DNA from: Edaphochlamys debaryana
Lineage: Eukaryota > Chlorophyta > Chlorophyceae > Chlamydomonadales
Length of the DNA stretch: 64,000 nucleotides
Direction: 5' to 3'
Assembly: GCA_016858145.1 (NCBI GenBank)
Contig: JAEHOE010000137.1
Location: 186,001 to 250,000 of the forward strand
Shown: positions 1 through 12,800 of the stretch, piece by piece
How positions within the stretch are numbered: the stretch's first letter is position 1
How the letters are laid out: every line of letters starts with the position of its first letter
The notes under the pieces: model-generated
Database searches by the model: none
The model's input: the letters and a program-made list of their open reading frames with translations, nothing else
What the model was told of the DNA's origin: nothing
Program-made: the position numbers and the translations under genes

Positions 1-660
1 AACTGCTTACTAATGGACCATGACTCACTCGGGCAACGACAGTGGGCAGGCTTTCGCGATGGGGACACGGTCCTTTACAAATGACGCGGATTGATGCAGC
101 CGCACCTGCCCCCCTCTCACACATGACGTGCAACCATGCAGCCGCTGAAGGGAGTTTTGCCGAATTTGTACCGCACTGTGTGGATGTACGTGGCTAGGTA
201 GGGACGCAGTTTGTTTTTATTGTACTAGATAGGCAGAGGGCAGGGGACAGGCTGAGTTGGGTGGTGTACAGTACGCAGGGAATGCTGGGTAGTTTGGACG
301 AAGCCAGGGCAGTGGAAGACGCTGTCGCCATGTATGGTAGCGCTAAGCAAGGCTGGCCTCGGGGCGAGGACGCTGCTATGGCCTGCCCCAAGGGGCGTTG
401 GCCTCTGCAGTCGCCTTATGGGAAATGCAATGTTAACGACGGAGCCTTCGAGCCTCTTCGTCTCCAACGCCTTGCCTGGCCTGACGGCAGCGCGCAGAGG
501 AAACGGGTCCCGAGGAAATGAACAGCTCGTCTCAGAGCATACGGACCATCCCTGCACCGCACACATTAATGGCTCAGTGCCTCTGTGTACCTCAGGACTA
601 GCGGCCCATCGCGTGAGGCGACGTGAAGTAGGCCTTCCGAAGAGGCCACCGGCTCGAGAG
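1..660. other. Intergenic sequence, no gene recognised
   Basis: I see no exon with both plausible splice sites and protein-like composition here. The open frames on both strands overlap each other and look like chance frames of GC-rich DNA. A gene running in from outside the left edge cannot be excluded. Confidence 0.4.
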
Positions 661-1046
661 TGATGCGATGGGCCATCTCGTCCTCACTGCCTTACAAGGG
701 CCCTACTCCCAGGCTTTCTCGAGCCCCCGCCCTGCCGGCGCTTAGGCCGCTCTCCGTGCCATCCCCCACATCTGCCCGAAGTCCCCTAACCCCAGCACAA
801 CTTTTCTTACTGGCAATGCACTTGCGCAAGGAAAGGCCCTTTGCAAACCCCTCGCGTGTGTGTCGCCCCTGGCCCTGGCCGTTGAAGTTCATGCTTGCCA
901 CCGCAGCTCAGATTATCACGCCTGCTCCCGCCTCCGCCCCCGCTTCTCCCCCCGCTTCCGCCCCCGCTTCTCGCCCCGCTCCCGCTCCCGCCCCCGCCTG
1001 CGCCGCTCCACCCCTGCCTCCGCCCGCGGCTCCACCCAATCGCGGT
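661..1046 (-). pseudogene. Truncated duplicate of the 3' end of the neighbouring F-box-like/ankyrin gene
   Basis: Two blocks match the 3' region of the gene at 3037-5221. Bases about 661-735 match about 2469-2555, and about 814-1046 match about 2939-3140. Read on the minus strand, the second block encodes the same basic C-terminal tail (DRDWVE, then AEAGVERRRRGRERER, ending RRREQA and stop) as the intact gene. The copy carries an internal 24-base duplication that repeats the RKRGEKRG segment. The rest of the gene (F-box-like region, ankyrin-like body, last intron) is absent, so this is a 3' fragment left by a segmental duplication. The intact locus carries about 300 bases more between the two blocks than this copy does. 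Confidence 0.65.
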
Positions 1047-1447
1047 CTGGGCGTGTTACATGGTCATGGTCAGCACTGCCAGCGCTGCACCCACACAGCA
1101 GCTCACCGCCCCCCCTGCCCTCGCCCGTACTACCAGCACCCGTGCAGCCCGCGTCGTTGCGCGAGACGGCCTGCCGCGCATGCCCAGAGCTCAATCCGGT
1201 AGCAGTCCCGAAGGCGATGGCTCCCCCGGCAGAAGCTCTCTAAAACCCAGCAGCATCTTGGCGGCGTCCGGACTGGTGCAGGGGCACAATAATCACGGCG
1301 CATGTAGCGCATCAGGCATCATCATCAGCTCCTGCGCCACCCTCCTGCGCGGTGGTGTTCGCATGGGCATCCATGCAGTCGCGCGCCAAGCCGCCTCGCC
1401 AAGGTGGTGGGATTTCTGGCATGCCGTAGCAGTCAGGAATGGGGCCA

Positions 1448-1682
1448 TCAGGAGAGAAGCTGCTCCAGAGCAGCGATCCTTGCGCGATAGTGGGCGACCG
1501 CCAATGTCAAGTCCTCAATTAGCGGCTTATCCGGGTCCTCCACTTCTTCCTTCGCCTCGTCTAATGATCGAGAGTGGAGGTTGTAATCAAGCTTCAGCTT
1601 TTCTAAGCAGCTGTTGCTGCTGGCTCGTCGTCAGCTTCTTGAACTCCGCTGCGTGGTCCTGGTCTTGCGCGGCATTCTCCAT
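1448..1682 (-). pseudogene. Possible small coiled-coil protein gene with a frame disruption, unrecognised
   Basis: On the minus strand a frame starts at 1682 (MENAAQDQDHAAEFKKL, then a QQQQLL run) and stops at 1587. A protein-like continuation lies in another frame: LDYNLHSRSLDEAKEEVED, then DLTLAVAHYRARIAALEQLL, stopping at 1448. Both halves are charged, helical and coiled-coil-like, unlike the Pro/Arg-rich chance frames around them. The join lies at about 1590, with no room for an intron. This suggests a frameshifted pseudogene or a base-call error in a gene of roughly 75 residues. I do not recognise the family, and no promoter or neighbour indicates a role. Confidence 0.3.
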
Positions 1683-1817
1683 TGTATCAAAAGATATGTA
1701 GCAAAGTCCGTCTCTATGCTCTGGGCTAGTCGGCAGGTCCGGTTTTGTGTTCTGCGCAATTGCGGAGTTTTGCAAAGCAAAGCAGCGGACACCGGGCACC
1801 GTGCAAGTGCCGCCCCC

Positions 1818-1891
1818 CTGCTCCCCCCCCTTGCTACATAGCCCCGCCTGCCCCCTCCCTGCTCCCCCCCCTTGCTACATAGCCCCCCCTG
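1818..1891. repeat. Tandem duplication of a C-rich 33-40 bp unit
   Basis: Two nearly identical units, each a CTGCTC and poly-C run followed by TTGCTACATAGCCCC, lie back to back at about 1818-1850 and 1858-1891. They are intergenic. Confidence 0.6.
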
Positions 1892-2468
1892 CGTGGGAAT
1901 GGGGTTGGACTGTGGGTTATTGCGGGTTAGCCAAGTCCACCCGGTCCACCCAAGCAGCCCTCCGCACACCAACCCATGCCAGGCTAGCGCCCGGACCAGA
2001 ATCTCGAGGGCTGGGCGTGTGAAATTGCTGTGCCTGGCACGTTGTGATAGCGAAAAAAGTGAGAGAGGAGATGCAAGTGTAAAGTGCAAAGCTTGTGGCA
2101 TCGCGGGCTGGGTGTGGATGCAAGTTCATGTGTGACGCAGGGCCACACGCACGCGCACCAACGGGGTAATCCTTGGGGGGCTTGGATGGACGTTCAACGG
2201 CAGCCCTCCCTACCCGTTGCGGGTGGCATGGTGTACGGCGTGCGTGTACGGGCATTGAGGCTTGGCACCTGGGGGGCTGGCGTGCTGGCTTGCAGGGGGC
2301 AAGCCCGTGAGGTTGGCTGCCAAGCACCGTGCACCCCGCTGGGTCCCTCATTGTAACCACCGAGGACTGGGGGGGAGGCGCGGTACGGGGTAGGGAGGTT
2401 GGCCGTTGGTCTGTTAAGCGAGTGGTCCCAACTCTGGAGGCGAGGAGATCGCCGTATGAGCTTACGAC
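1892..2468. other. Intergenic sequence, nothing recognised
   Basis: No exon-like stretch with matching splice sites was found on either strand. The open frames overlap on both strands and are low-complexity. Confidence 0.35.
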
Positions 2469-3036
2469 TGATGCGATGGGCCATTTCATCCTCACTGCCC
2501 TACCAGGGCGGGGCCCTGCTCCCAGGCTCCCCCAAGCCCTGGCTCCGGCACCTTCTCCGCCCCGCCTCCCGGCCGGCCTGCCACTGTCTCTGTTCAACCC
2601 TGGGCCTCGGGCCCGCTGGGCTGCCGGAAGTGGCGGACAGCGCGCGGCCGCTTCCACCACTGAGAATGTCCCACGGGCTCACGTGCCATCGCCTCCATCT
2701 GCCCTACCCGCAACACAACTATTCCAGCCCCCACCTCACCCGCTGCACACATCAATAACATTTATTTGCCTCTGCGGATGAATGGCGAAATGGTCGTCTT
2801 CGTTTTGCAGTACATATGCTTTCGACACACAGACACAATGCCGGACAGGCGTGACATCCGTCGTACCGTCATATCTGCACCGGGGGCAGCTTCACCACTC
2901 GGGCTCTCGCCTCTCGATATGAATAGTACAGAGGCTAGCAATGCTTTCCAAGGAAAGGCCCTTAGCGACCACTCGCGTGTGTATCGCCCCTGGCCCTGAC
3001 CGTTGAAGTTCATGCTTGCCACCGCAGCTCAGATTA

Positions 3037-5221
3037 TCACGCCTGCTCCCGCCTCCGCCCCCGCTTCTCGACCCGCTCCCTCTCCCGCCCCCGCCTGCGC
3101 CGCTCCACCCCCGCCTCCGCCCGCGCCTCCACCCAGTCCCGGTCGTCCCCCGCCTTCTGCGCCCGTTGCTCAGCCACACGCTCCTGGGAGTCCCCCGCCT
3201 CTGCCTCAGCCTCAGCCGCTGCTGCCTGGGGGTCGACGCCCACCTCCGTCTCCAGCCACCGCAGGACCTCCGCCGGGGCCCGGTGCTTGAGCGCGAGGGC
3301 GTACAGGCGGTTGCGGCTGGGGCCCACGGGGACGCCCGCGCGGCGTAGGGCTTGGAGCAGGCGCATCTCGCCCCGCTGGATCGCCTCTTGGTACGGCTCC
3401 CCCATCATCTGGGGGCAGAGGGGAGCAGGTCATAAGGATCAGGGTTGATGGAGCCGAAGGGGTGGCCATGCTGAATCTTTGAGCGGCGGTGGATAGAAGA
3501 CACACGAGGGAAGGTCCTGGCCACCTCGCGGCCCAACCCTCGCTCTGCCTGCCAACGCATCTGGGCTCGTCAGCTGATTGTCCGCAGCCCTACTAAGCTG
3601 TGCACCCGTCCCCGTCCCAGACGCACGGTACACCCTCTGTTGCTGATCTCTGCAGGCCCCGCCTGGCCCGAGCCCCAGCCCCAGCCCCCTGCCCCAGCTC
3701 CAGCCCCCTGCCCGCGGGCCCACTCACCGGCTGAGGGCAGCCGACCTCGGCCATAAAATCAAGGGTGGCCTCGCAGCCGGCCCGCAGCGCCAGCACCCAC
3801 GCCTCCTCCTTCGGAACGCATCCGTGACTCAGCGCCCACCGCATCGAATCCAGAGAACCGGATTCGATCGCGTCGTTAAGAGTGCCGTACGTGCCGTAGT
3901 TGATGCAGGTGGCATGCAGCTCGCGCCTGGTGAGGCTGGCCTCGACCCACGTCAGCACACGCGTACGGCCGCCCGCCACGGCGCCCTGCACGACGCTCCG
4001 CCACATCCAGGGCCGCCAGAGTGTCGTACACTGCCGCATCTCCTGCAGCATGCCCAGGTCGTCGAGCTTGGCCACGAGCCACACGCTGACCGAGGTGCAG
4101 GGGTCGTACGAATCCGGTACGACGCCCTCCGCGACCAGCCAGCGTACGGCAGGACGGTGCCTATACTTGATCGCGTGGGCTAGGATGTTGAGATCTGGCG
4201 ATGCGCCCTGGTCCCGGAGCCACTGCAGGCGCGGCACGGTCGTCTCGTGATCCTGCCCCGGGAGCGGCTCCACGGCCGCCCAGAACAGCTCCCGAACCGA
4301 TTGCGGGTCGCCCAAGTCGGGCTGGGGGCCCGCTTGCGCCAGCAGCCACTCCGCCTTCTCCCGCCAGGCGCTGGGGCTGCGGAGCGCGCCCTTGAGCGCC
4401 CGCCGCCAGCAGACGGCCCAGTGTGTGGGGGACATGCTGTGGGGTGCGTCCATGCCGCACCGGCCCCAGATCTCAACCGCGGTGGGCTGGTCGCAGCCTT
4501 GGAAGGCTGCCCGGAGCAGGTCAGTCCGCAGGACCTCGGGTCCCAAGCTTGGCGCCCCCGCTGGAGCCTCCACCGCCCCTCCTGCCGCTGCTCCCGCTGC
4601 CGCTGCCGCTGCTGCTCCCGCCTCCGCCTCCGCCTCCGCCAGCTTTTCCGCCAGCTGCAGCAGCCACGTCATCAGGCCCACGTGCCCGCCGCGGGCCGCC
4701 GAGCTGGCGGCCTCGCAGAGCGCCGTGGGGCTGCGCAGCGCGGTGCCCCCGCGGCCCGGCCCCAGACACCACACGCAGACCGAGCGGTGGCCGGAGCTGG
4801 CGCCGGCCTTGAGGACGCGTTGCCAGTCGTCCGCCTGCCAGTTGACCTGGGTCTCCATAAGCCAACAGCAGGTTGGCATGTAGCCTCCGCTGGCAGCCGC
4901 CTCGCGGTGTCGCCAGTCCGGCTTAAATTCAGCTGCCGCCAGCGCCGCCTGCAGGTTCGCGACGTCGCTCACAGTGGCCACCGAGGTCGTCAGCTTGGCG
5001 CGCTGGTCTCGCGTGAGCGCTCGGCACGCCCCCGGCCTGGACCACGCAGGCGCGAAGGCCCAGTGGGGCACGAGCATCGACAGGCGGAGCTCCGTATGAT
5101 GGGCGAACTGCGTAGCCGCCGACCGGTCCACCAAGCGCAGCAGTGCGATGTCATTGGGCTGGAGGTTTGATGCGATAGCGCCCAAGAAGTCCGGGCGCCA
5201 TATGCGAGACGCGTCCTCCAT
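3037..5221 (-). CDS. F-box-like/ankyrin-type repeat protein (volvocine family), 621 aa
   Basis: Two exons: 3728-5221 and 3037-3408 (GT-AG intron). The start is ATG at 5221, because its MEDASRIW aligns with MDASSICT of the paralogue at 26958; an in-frame ATG at 5266 is an alternative. Residues about 7-45 (LGAIASNLQPNDIALLRLVD) look like an F-box. The body repeats short Ala/Gly/Trp-rich units such as GHRSVCVWC and GGHVGLMTWLLQ, reminiscent of degenerate ankyrin repeats, with an Ala/Glu-rich insert near residues 205-230. The last exon ends in a strongly basic Arg/Glu tail. F-box proteins are usually substrate adaptors of SCF ubiquitin ligases; that role is inference from the N-terminus only. The intron before the last exon sits after the same CPQP motif in both paralogues. 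A fragment of the 3' end is duplicated at 661-1046. Confidence 0.75.
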
Positions 5222-6899
5222 CGCACCCTTGCAAACGCTCTGAACAGAGCGCGGGGCGGGTGGCATGTGTGAAGGACCGCTTCAGAGAACCTGCTACTGC
5301 TTATTTCTGAAGAACAGAGAGCTGGGGTGACACGCAAAACGGGGATTGCGGGCCTGGGTCAGTAAGGTTAGCGTCGTAATTTGTGAGCGGACTGGCAAAG
5401 GCTGACAAGTGACGGCACTCCAGACGTTATTAGCAATTCTGTAGCGACCTCGGAGGTCCGGGCTCGGTGCTGGGCCCAGGGAAGTTGGCTGGGCCCAACG
5501 GGCAACGAGCGCTGCTCGCGTCCTTACCCCCGTGGGGGGACGAGAGGGGGCCCGTGCTGACCGACTGTTATATATGGCCTGTGTCTGTGACTCCCCGATG
5601 CTTGGCTGCTTGGCGAGCACCATGCTATGGCACCGTTCCTGGCGCCTGGCGACCCCTCACCGAGACGCTAGCGCCCGGCCCACGGCAGCCCAACCAGGCA
5701 AAGCACTGGCCGCTGTTTGGCCAGCGTGCATGGCTTGTGGAGTGGGTATATATGGCGTGAAGGCAAACACAACGGGCTCCGGCTTGGTTTGCAAAATGCC
5801 TCGCAGCACTCCCAAAGGCCTATCAAGCCTCGCTCCGCACGCGGTCCAAGGACCCTCCAGTCGGCCTCCAAAGATATGCCAAGCCCGTCTGTTGCCAGCG
5901 GCCGCAACCGAGCCTGCATCTTCCTCAAGCGCACTGCACGCACTGCCCGTCTGCCCGTCAGCTCTTCGGGCTTGACGCGCGGACCCCACGTGCGGCCCAA
6001 CTGCCGTAGGATCTTGCCGTCCCGCACCGTGAGGGGAACTGGTTCCTACCCCTGGCCAGAACCCCCCGCATCCGAACGCCCCAGCTCCTGCCCCTTCCGT
6101 TGCTCTCTCTCGCTAGCTCCCGGTGCGCTCTGCCCCACGCACGAAGACGTCACCCCATAATCCCAACAAGGATTTGGTAGACACCGACGAAGGCCCCTAC
6201 GCCATCGAAGGCGCAAACGCGCCCGCTCAACAGCGGAACACACCCTGCGTGCTCGCTCGCGCTTGAGCGCTGCCTCCGGCAACCCCTCAGCCCTCACCCT
6301 CCCCCGACGCCTGAGCTGCGCCGTCTAGCCCTCTAAAATCCCCGATCCGAGGGGGAAACCGCGCTCGCAACTAGTCCCGTAGCCCACCATACTGCTCCGG
6401 AAACGGCAAACAGATGAGACCCCAACAATGCCCACGTGCCTCAACCACCCTGTGTCCCATGGCCTCAGCTCTGCTTGCCCCCAGCCCCCCTGACCCCGCA
6501 AACCCCCCTCCTCCCACAGTCTATCCATGCCACAGCGGCCCTGGAGCCTCTGAGAGAAGGGGTTTTTGGGGAGCCACGGGCGCGCCGATTCTCCCCCCAC
6601 CGCCTCGGCCCTTTCCAGACTCATTAGGTTCGATGTCCCCTCCCCCACACACGCCACAGCCCCGCCGGCAGCCCCTGGACCGCAGGACCCGGGCCCACTC
6701 AGGCCCAGACCCCGGGCCACAGCGGCCGGCCTTCCGGCTCCCCCCCATGTCTTGCTGCTCAGCTCCTGGACTCTCCCCAGGGGCGTCGGTCCGCCATGAC
6801 GCATCCGCTCGGTCCTCGTGGCGCCGGCGCCCCTTTTGGGGAACTCGGGCCCAGGCCCAGGCCCAGGTCCGGGCCCGGGGCCCGCTTCCCGACAGCCGC
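5222..6899. other. Intergenic: 5' flank of the ankyrin-type gene and 3' flank of XPO7
   Basis: No convincing exons. TATATA-like stretches occur at about 5569-5577 and 5748-5756 and could serve the minus-strand gene starting at 5221, but no promoter can be assigned. No TGTAA-type polyadenylation signal for XPO7 was seen on the minus strand just after its stop at 6900. The open frames at 6325-7376 are shadows. Confidence 0.35.
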
Positions 6900-9800
6900 T
6901 CAGGTCTTGCTGCGGTACTCGTGGCGCAGGACGGTGAGGTTCTGAGTGAAGCGGTCCTTGTTCTTGGGGTCGAGCGAGGGCGACACCTGGGGGGCGGGGC
7001 GGCAGGGCGGCAGGGGGGGACCAGGGCGGCAAGGTGGCGGGTCTGGGTGCCCTTCTGCGGACCCGTCTTCCAACCAACTGCGTTGCCTCGCTCTCTCGCC
7101 GCCCAGCATCCGGGGTGGTTTCTCCTCGCAGCCCGCGCTGCCCTGTCCTCCGCGCTGCCCCTGCCCTGCCCTCTGTCCACCCCCCCTGCACTCACGTCCG
7201 CCATCAGCCGGTTGAGGCACGCGGCCAGGTGGGGCTGGCGCTCGGCGGGCTGGGAGGCGATCAGGCCGGCCTGGGGTGGGGGTGGGGGCGAGGGCGTGGG
7301 GAATTACCGCATGCGGTTGGCGTTTGTTGCGCACGGCAGGAGCAGGAGCAGGGGCAGGAGCAGGGCCGTGAGATGAGCGCGATGCAAATGGCTGATGAGC
7401 GCCACTCGGTAAGGTTGGGACGAGATTAAGCTACAATATGTGCCGTACCTTGATCTCGTTGTACATCGACCCGTTGATCAGGACGAGCGCAAGCATGGGC
7501 CGAGACAAGGACCACTGTGTGAGGGTTGGCAGGACAGGACGGGCAGCGTAGTTAGCCTCGGTAGAGAGCAAGGATCCTTGTTGCAATTTGGACGTAACCC
7601 AGCACACCACACACCACCGACCAGAGACCACCGACCTGAGCGCTGCCGTTCGCCGCTGCGCCGGCGCCTCCGCTCCCTACCTGGTTGGAGCACTCCTCGA
7701 ACAGCACGATCTCGAACAGCGTCTTGAGCAGCTCGGGGAAGAGCGTGGGGTGCTGCGCGATCTGCGGGGAGCGGGAGGAAGGGGGGCGCGGGCTTGAGCG
7801 GAGGAGCGTGGGGTCAAGAGTAGGAGCGCGGGGGGCTGCAGCTGCAGTGTGCAGCAACCCCGTCCAGCAGATCTCGTCTCGGGGCTTTGGACTCTGGGCG
7901 CTGCGCCGGGTGTGGAACCCAAGCCAAGACTCACCTCGTAACTGCAAATGAACCCCCTCCCGAGCCCCCCTGACGCCCCGAGCGACCCCCCCTTTTCCCT
8001 CCTCTAACCATTTCACTCCAGTCCCCTCCCCTCCCTTTCCCTCTCCCCCCTCTCACGTGCTGCGCCATCTGCTGCGCCCCGTGCGGCGGCGACGCTGCCG
8101 CGCCCATGCCCCCCGGCCCCCCCGTGAGCCCCACGGCGGCGCCCTCGGGGTGCCCCGCAGCCGCCGAGGCCACGTGGCGCCAGAAGAATGAGGCCAGGTT
8201 GTCCACCGCGGAGGCGCAGGAGGAGGAGATGGACACGTCCAGAGACCTGACAGGAGTGGAGGTGGTGGAAGGGTGGGGCAGTGGTGTGGGTGGTGGATGA
8301 CGCGGTGGCGTCGGCGTGAAGTGGTAACAGACAGGACTTCAGCTACCGTCTGGGAATGACCGTACGGCTGGCCCCACGAGCACTGCGTGGATGTCAATCG
8401 CTTCCGGCAGTCGGCGCTAATCGTCCAGGCCGCGCCCCCACGCCTGGCTCGGCCCCTCGCTTCGCCCCATTCCCCCCCCCTCACTTGAGCCCCAGCTCCA
8501 GGGAGGACATGAGGAACACGAAGGTGCGTGTGTCCTGAGCCGCCAGCACGCCCGCGTGGCCCGCGGCCAGCACCTGGGGGGGGGAGAAGGGGTGATTGAA
8601 GCTGATAAGCGGGAGAGCGCGTCGAGTTGTTGGTGGGAGAAGGGGGAGCGGAGGGGCGGTGTGACCAAGGAGTTGGGGCATCCCCGCGTGCCCTCAAACA
8701 CACACGAGAGCCTTCTGGCAGCCCCCTCCGCCCCCGCCCCCGCACCTCCATGAGTGCGAAGTATGCCTTGGCCAGCTTGCGGAAGGCCAAAAGGTCGGCC
8801 AGGGGCACCGACAGCACCATGCGCAGGCCCGCGTCCAGGGCGTCCTGGGGGGGGAGGGAAGGGGAGGGGGGGAGGGAAGGGGGGTGTTTGATGTGGAGTG
8901 GAGTCGTGCCGACGGGAGGGAAGGGGAAACCGGAGAGAAAGGCGTGGCGGCAGGGTTCAACGGCTTCTCTACTGGGCCAGCTGCGAACGGCTGCAGCTCC
9001 CCTTCGCCATGCCGTACCTTGAGCGCGGGGTCGCCGTACAGCTCGAAGACGCCGAAGTTGACGTAGTTGCCGCTCATGGCCCGTGCCAGCGCCAGCAGGC
9101 ATACCCAGATGCCCTTGTACCTGGGAGGGGGGGGGGCAGAGAGGGAGAAGGGAGGGAGTGTTCGTGGGCGGGGGGGAGGGAGGAGAAGGTGGGGAGCTGA
9201 GGCGGCGGGGCGGAGGTTCGCAGACGGGCATGGCACAGCGGTACCGTACGAAGCCATGGATTGGCAGCTCAGCAAGCCGAGCCAGGCAGCCACTGAGAGG
9301 AGCTTGTGCGACAGAGTACAAAGGGAAGGGAAGGCCTGAATGGGCGTCTCACCGCGTGTCGTACACCGCTGACCCGCCGCCGCCGGACCCTGACGTGGCG
9401 ATACCGTTGGACGTTGGGCCGCCGCCGCCGCCCGCCGTGACGCTGCCCGCCCCGGGAAGCGGCGGCATCGCGAGCACGGCGTTGGCGTACGTGACGACCA
9501 CCTTGCTCACCTCCCTGTCGTGGGCAGCGGGCGTGTACGGCATGCGTACGGCGTGTGCACGTGAGGAACGATGAAGTAGAGTGGTCGCAGGATGGCCAGG
9601 TGGTCGATGCACCCACTATCTGGAGCTCCATAACTTTCGCTGAGCCGCCCTGCAGTCCACACGCGCGCCCCCGCGCTCCCACACCGCACACGGGGCACCG
9701 CACCTGAACAGCAGGATGCCGTTTGGCGAGGAGGAGTCGAAGGTGAGGCGCTGGCTCTTGTTGAAGCAGAACTCCGCCACGAACTTGAGCAGCGGGGTGG

Positions 9801-12800
9801 TGAGCGCGGGCACGTCGGCCCAGGCCTGGGGGGAGGAGGGGGTGGAGATTGCGGAGATGGGGAGAGATGGGGGGAGATGGGGGGAGGGTGGAGGGGGCGG
9901 AGGAAAGGGCGTGTGTGCATTCTGGGGTGGTTAGGAGACAGCCCTGTCAGGAGCGCCGTAGACGGGAGTCACAGCACGGCGCAGAGTAGCACGCCGCGAG
10001 CTGAGCGCAGCACGCCGCAGCACGCGGCGCGGCCTCACCTCGAGGCACCTCAGCATGGTGGGCATGTGCTGCGGGTAGAGCCACTCGAACAGGAAGCCGT
10101 ACGTGCGGCGCGTGGCGGTGGCGGCGGCGATGCCCCGCAGGTCCCGGAACAGACCCGCCACCCGCTGCAGGGGCACGGACTGGGAGGGGGGAGAGGGGTG
10201 GGGGCGGGTGGATGGGGAGGGATCAGGTGGCGTCGGTGGTAACATGACAGGAACTTGTTGCAACAAAGAGTAGCCTCGATAGCGCACGGTAGGCGGCTTC
10301 TCCCCGCCGTAAGCCCTGGAGTGGAAGCACGGAACGCCCGAGACAGAGAAGCCGGGCTGGGTACCCGGCACAACCGCGTCAGCTTCTGAAGCGAGCCCTC
10401 GTCGCCGGCCCCCACCTGCCGCAACGCCGCTGCCGAGGGGGCCGCCGCCACCGCCTGCCCAAGCTGCAGCAGCGTGTTGTGCAGCGGCAGCACGAACGCC
10501 CTGGGGGGGGGGAGAAGGGGGGGAAGAGGGAAAGGAGGGTCGGTGGGGTCGAGCCCGCCACACGGATCGACTGCATCCAGCCCGCAGGACTGCACTGCAC
10601 CCCGAGCGCCGTGCCCCCAAAACCCAACCCAACCTCAGCCCCGCCCACCTCAACCACCATCCCAACCACCAACCGCCACCAAACTAAACCGCACCTGAAC
10701 CGCGCGGGCGTGTCCTCCATGAAGAGCAGCCGCCCCAGGGTGGCATAGTAGGTGGTGCGGTTGCGGCCGTTGGCGGGGGCGTCGAGGAAGGCGTACGTGT
10801 CGGCCGTGTGGTGCGCCAGCAGCGAGGACACGGCGTCGAGCTTCTGGAGCAGCTTGCCCGACATGTACCCCGCCGCCAGCTCCTGTTGGCGGTTGGTCGG
10901 TTGGTTGGTGGGTTGGTTGTGGGTTGACATGGTTGAGCGGTTGCACCCGCACCCCCAATCTGCACGGGCGGCCCAGGGCAGGGCTGCCTGTCCGCCCTCT
11001 CCCTCGGTCCCTCCCGTTTTCCCCCCACCTGGAACAGCACCAGGCTCAGGTGCACCAGCTCCTCGCTGCCGCCGTACACCCGCAGGTTGGTGCCGATCTG
11101 GTCGGGGGGCGGGAGGGGGAGGAGGGGAGGGGGCAGTTGGCAGGCAGGGAGCACGAGGCGCGGTTTCCAGCGGCGCTATCCCTTCTCATAGCGGTGCATA
11201 CACATGGCGCATGGCCCCGCACCCCTCCCCTCTGCGGCACGCAAGCGTGCCGAAACACACGCCTCTTCCCCTCCGGCCCCCTTCACGGCCCCCACCTTGG
11301 CCAGCATCACCGCCAGCACCGCCGAGTGGTCCTCCAGCCCCAGCCGCTCCGCCAGACGAGTGTACACCTTGCTGCTGTGCATCACCTGGGGGGGGGGGGG
11401 GGGGGGGGGGGAGGGGGAGGGAGGGGGCGCGAGGGGGTTGGAGGGTGGGATGGTCTTTGACAAATGGGAGGGTGGGGGTGCAGAATGTGCGTGTCCCGCA
11501 ACCGTCACTCCCACGACCCTATCCTCCCTTTTCCAAGTCCCCCACCTGCTCCCCGATCAATCCATGAGCTCCCTTCCCGATCCAAGCTGCCCATCACCTT
11601 GTCTATCACCCCACTAACCCCCAACACACGTGCGCCCCCACCCCCCAACCTGCTCCCCACCCCTGCTCCCCGAGTCCACCCAGGCCTCCCCACCTGCTCC
11701 CCTATTTAGACCTTGCCACAGTCCCCCTCCCCACCCCCAAGCCCCCTCCCCACCTGCTCCCCTATGTAGACCTTGCGGAAGCACTGCAGGAAGTAGAGCA
11801 GCGCCGTGTCCAGGCGCTGCCGCGAGCGCTCCGAGTAGCGCCCCGCGTGCAGCCCCTCGTCGGCCGCCCGCAGCAGCGCGAACACGCGGGAGGCCAGGTC
11901 GCCGTCGAGCGTCTCCTGCTTGGAAGCGGGTGGGATGGGTGGGAGGGGGCGTGGGGGCAGGCAATAAGGATTGTGCAGTGAGGGTTGCTGGGTTGATGCC
12001 CCCAGCAATTGGCCGCCACCGCCTCTAGCGCGAGGGTGGCCGCACCTGGCTGTCCGCGTTGGTGCTGGATGCCAGCCGCCCCTTGATGACCGCCCCCGTG
12101 ATGTATACCAGCCACGTGAGCTGCCCCTCCAGCAGGGACAGCTGGGGGCCGGCCATCTGCTGCTGGGCGGCCTGGGGGGCGGGGGAGGGGGTGAGCGGAG
12201 GGATGGGATGAGGGAAGGAGTGGCGGAGGGGTTGGATGGAGCATGGCCCAAGGGGGAGAACAGCGGCAGGGCCAGGGTCAGGGCTAGGGGCACGCGATGC
12301 AGAGCATTGTCGACGGCCTGTATGTGCAGGCCGTCGGGGAGCACCATCCACACGAAGGCGCCACGACCCTCGCCCCACCCCGTCCGCACCTGCTTGAAGT
12401 AGTCGATGGCCGGGTCCATGAGCGTCGCCAGGTACTGCGCCGACCGATCGTACTGCAGGTCGTACGACACGCACACGTACGGCAGGACCCGATCCGTCAA
12501 CGGTTTCGGCAGCGGCACAGGCACGGCTTGCGTACACCAACACGAACGCTGTGGCAGCACAGCAACACCGTACGTCACGATGACTCACCTGGTACCGCAT
12601 GAGGTACGGCAGCGCGTCCAGCTGCTCGGCCAGCGAGTCCTCCGTGTCCAGCATGTCGTCCAGCGTGGGGTTGGCGGCGCAGCGGGCCACGGACTCGAGC
12701 CTGCGGGGAGGGGGTGGGTGGAGGGGGGATAGGTATGCGCCATGTACAGTGAGTCTGTCTCTGAATAGCTGCACTGTCGGCAGCACTCTCCCGGAGTGAG

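Noticed and set aside
895..1701. Plus-strand Pro/Leu-rich frame of 268 codons
   Set aside because: It is the antisense of the duplicated basic tail (CCG/CCC runs) running into unrelated sequence, with no motifs.
4247..5170. Plus-strand frame of 307 codons
   Set aside because: It is antisense to the F-box-like/ankyrin gene, Arg/Pro/Gly-rich and without domains.
8053..9321. Single 422-codon minus-strand frame
   Set aside because: It reads through several XPO7 introns in the wrong frame; the conserved protein requires splicing of five separate exons here.
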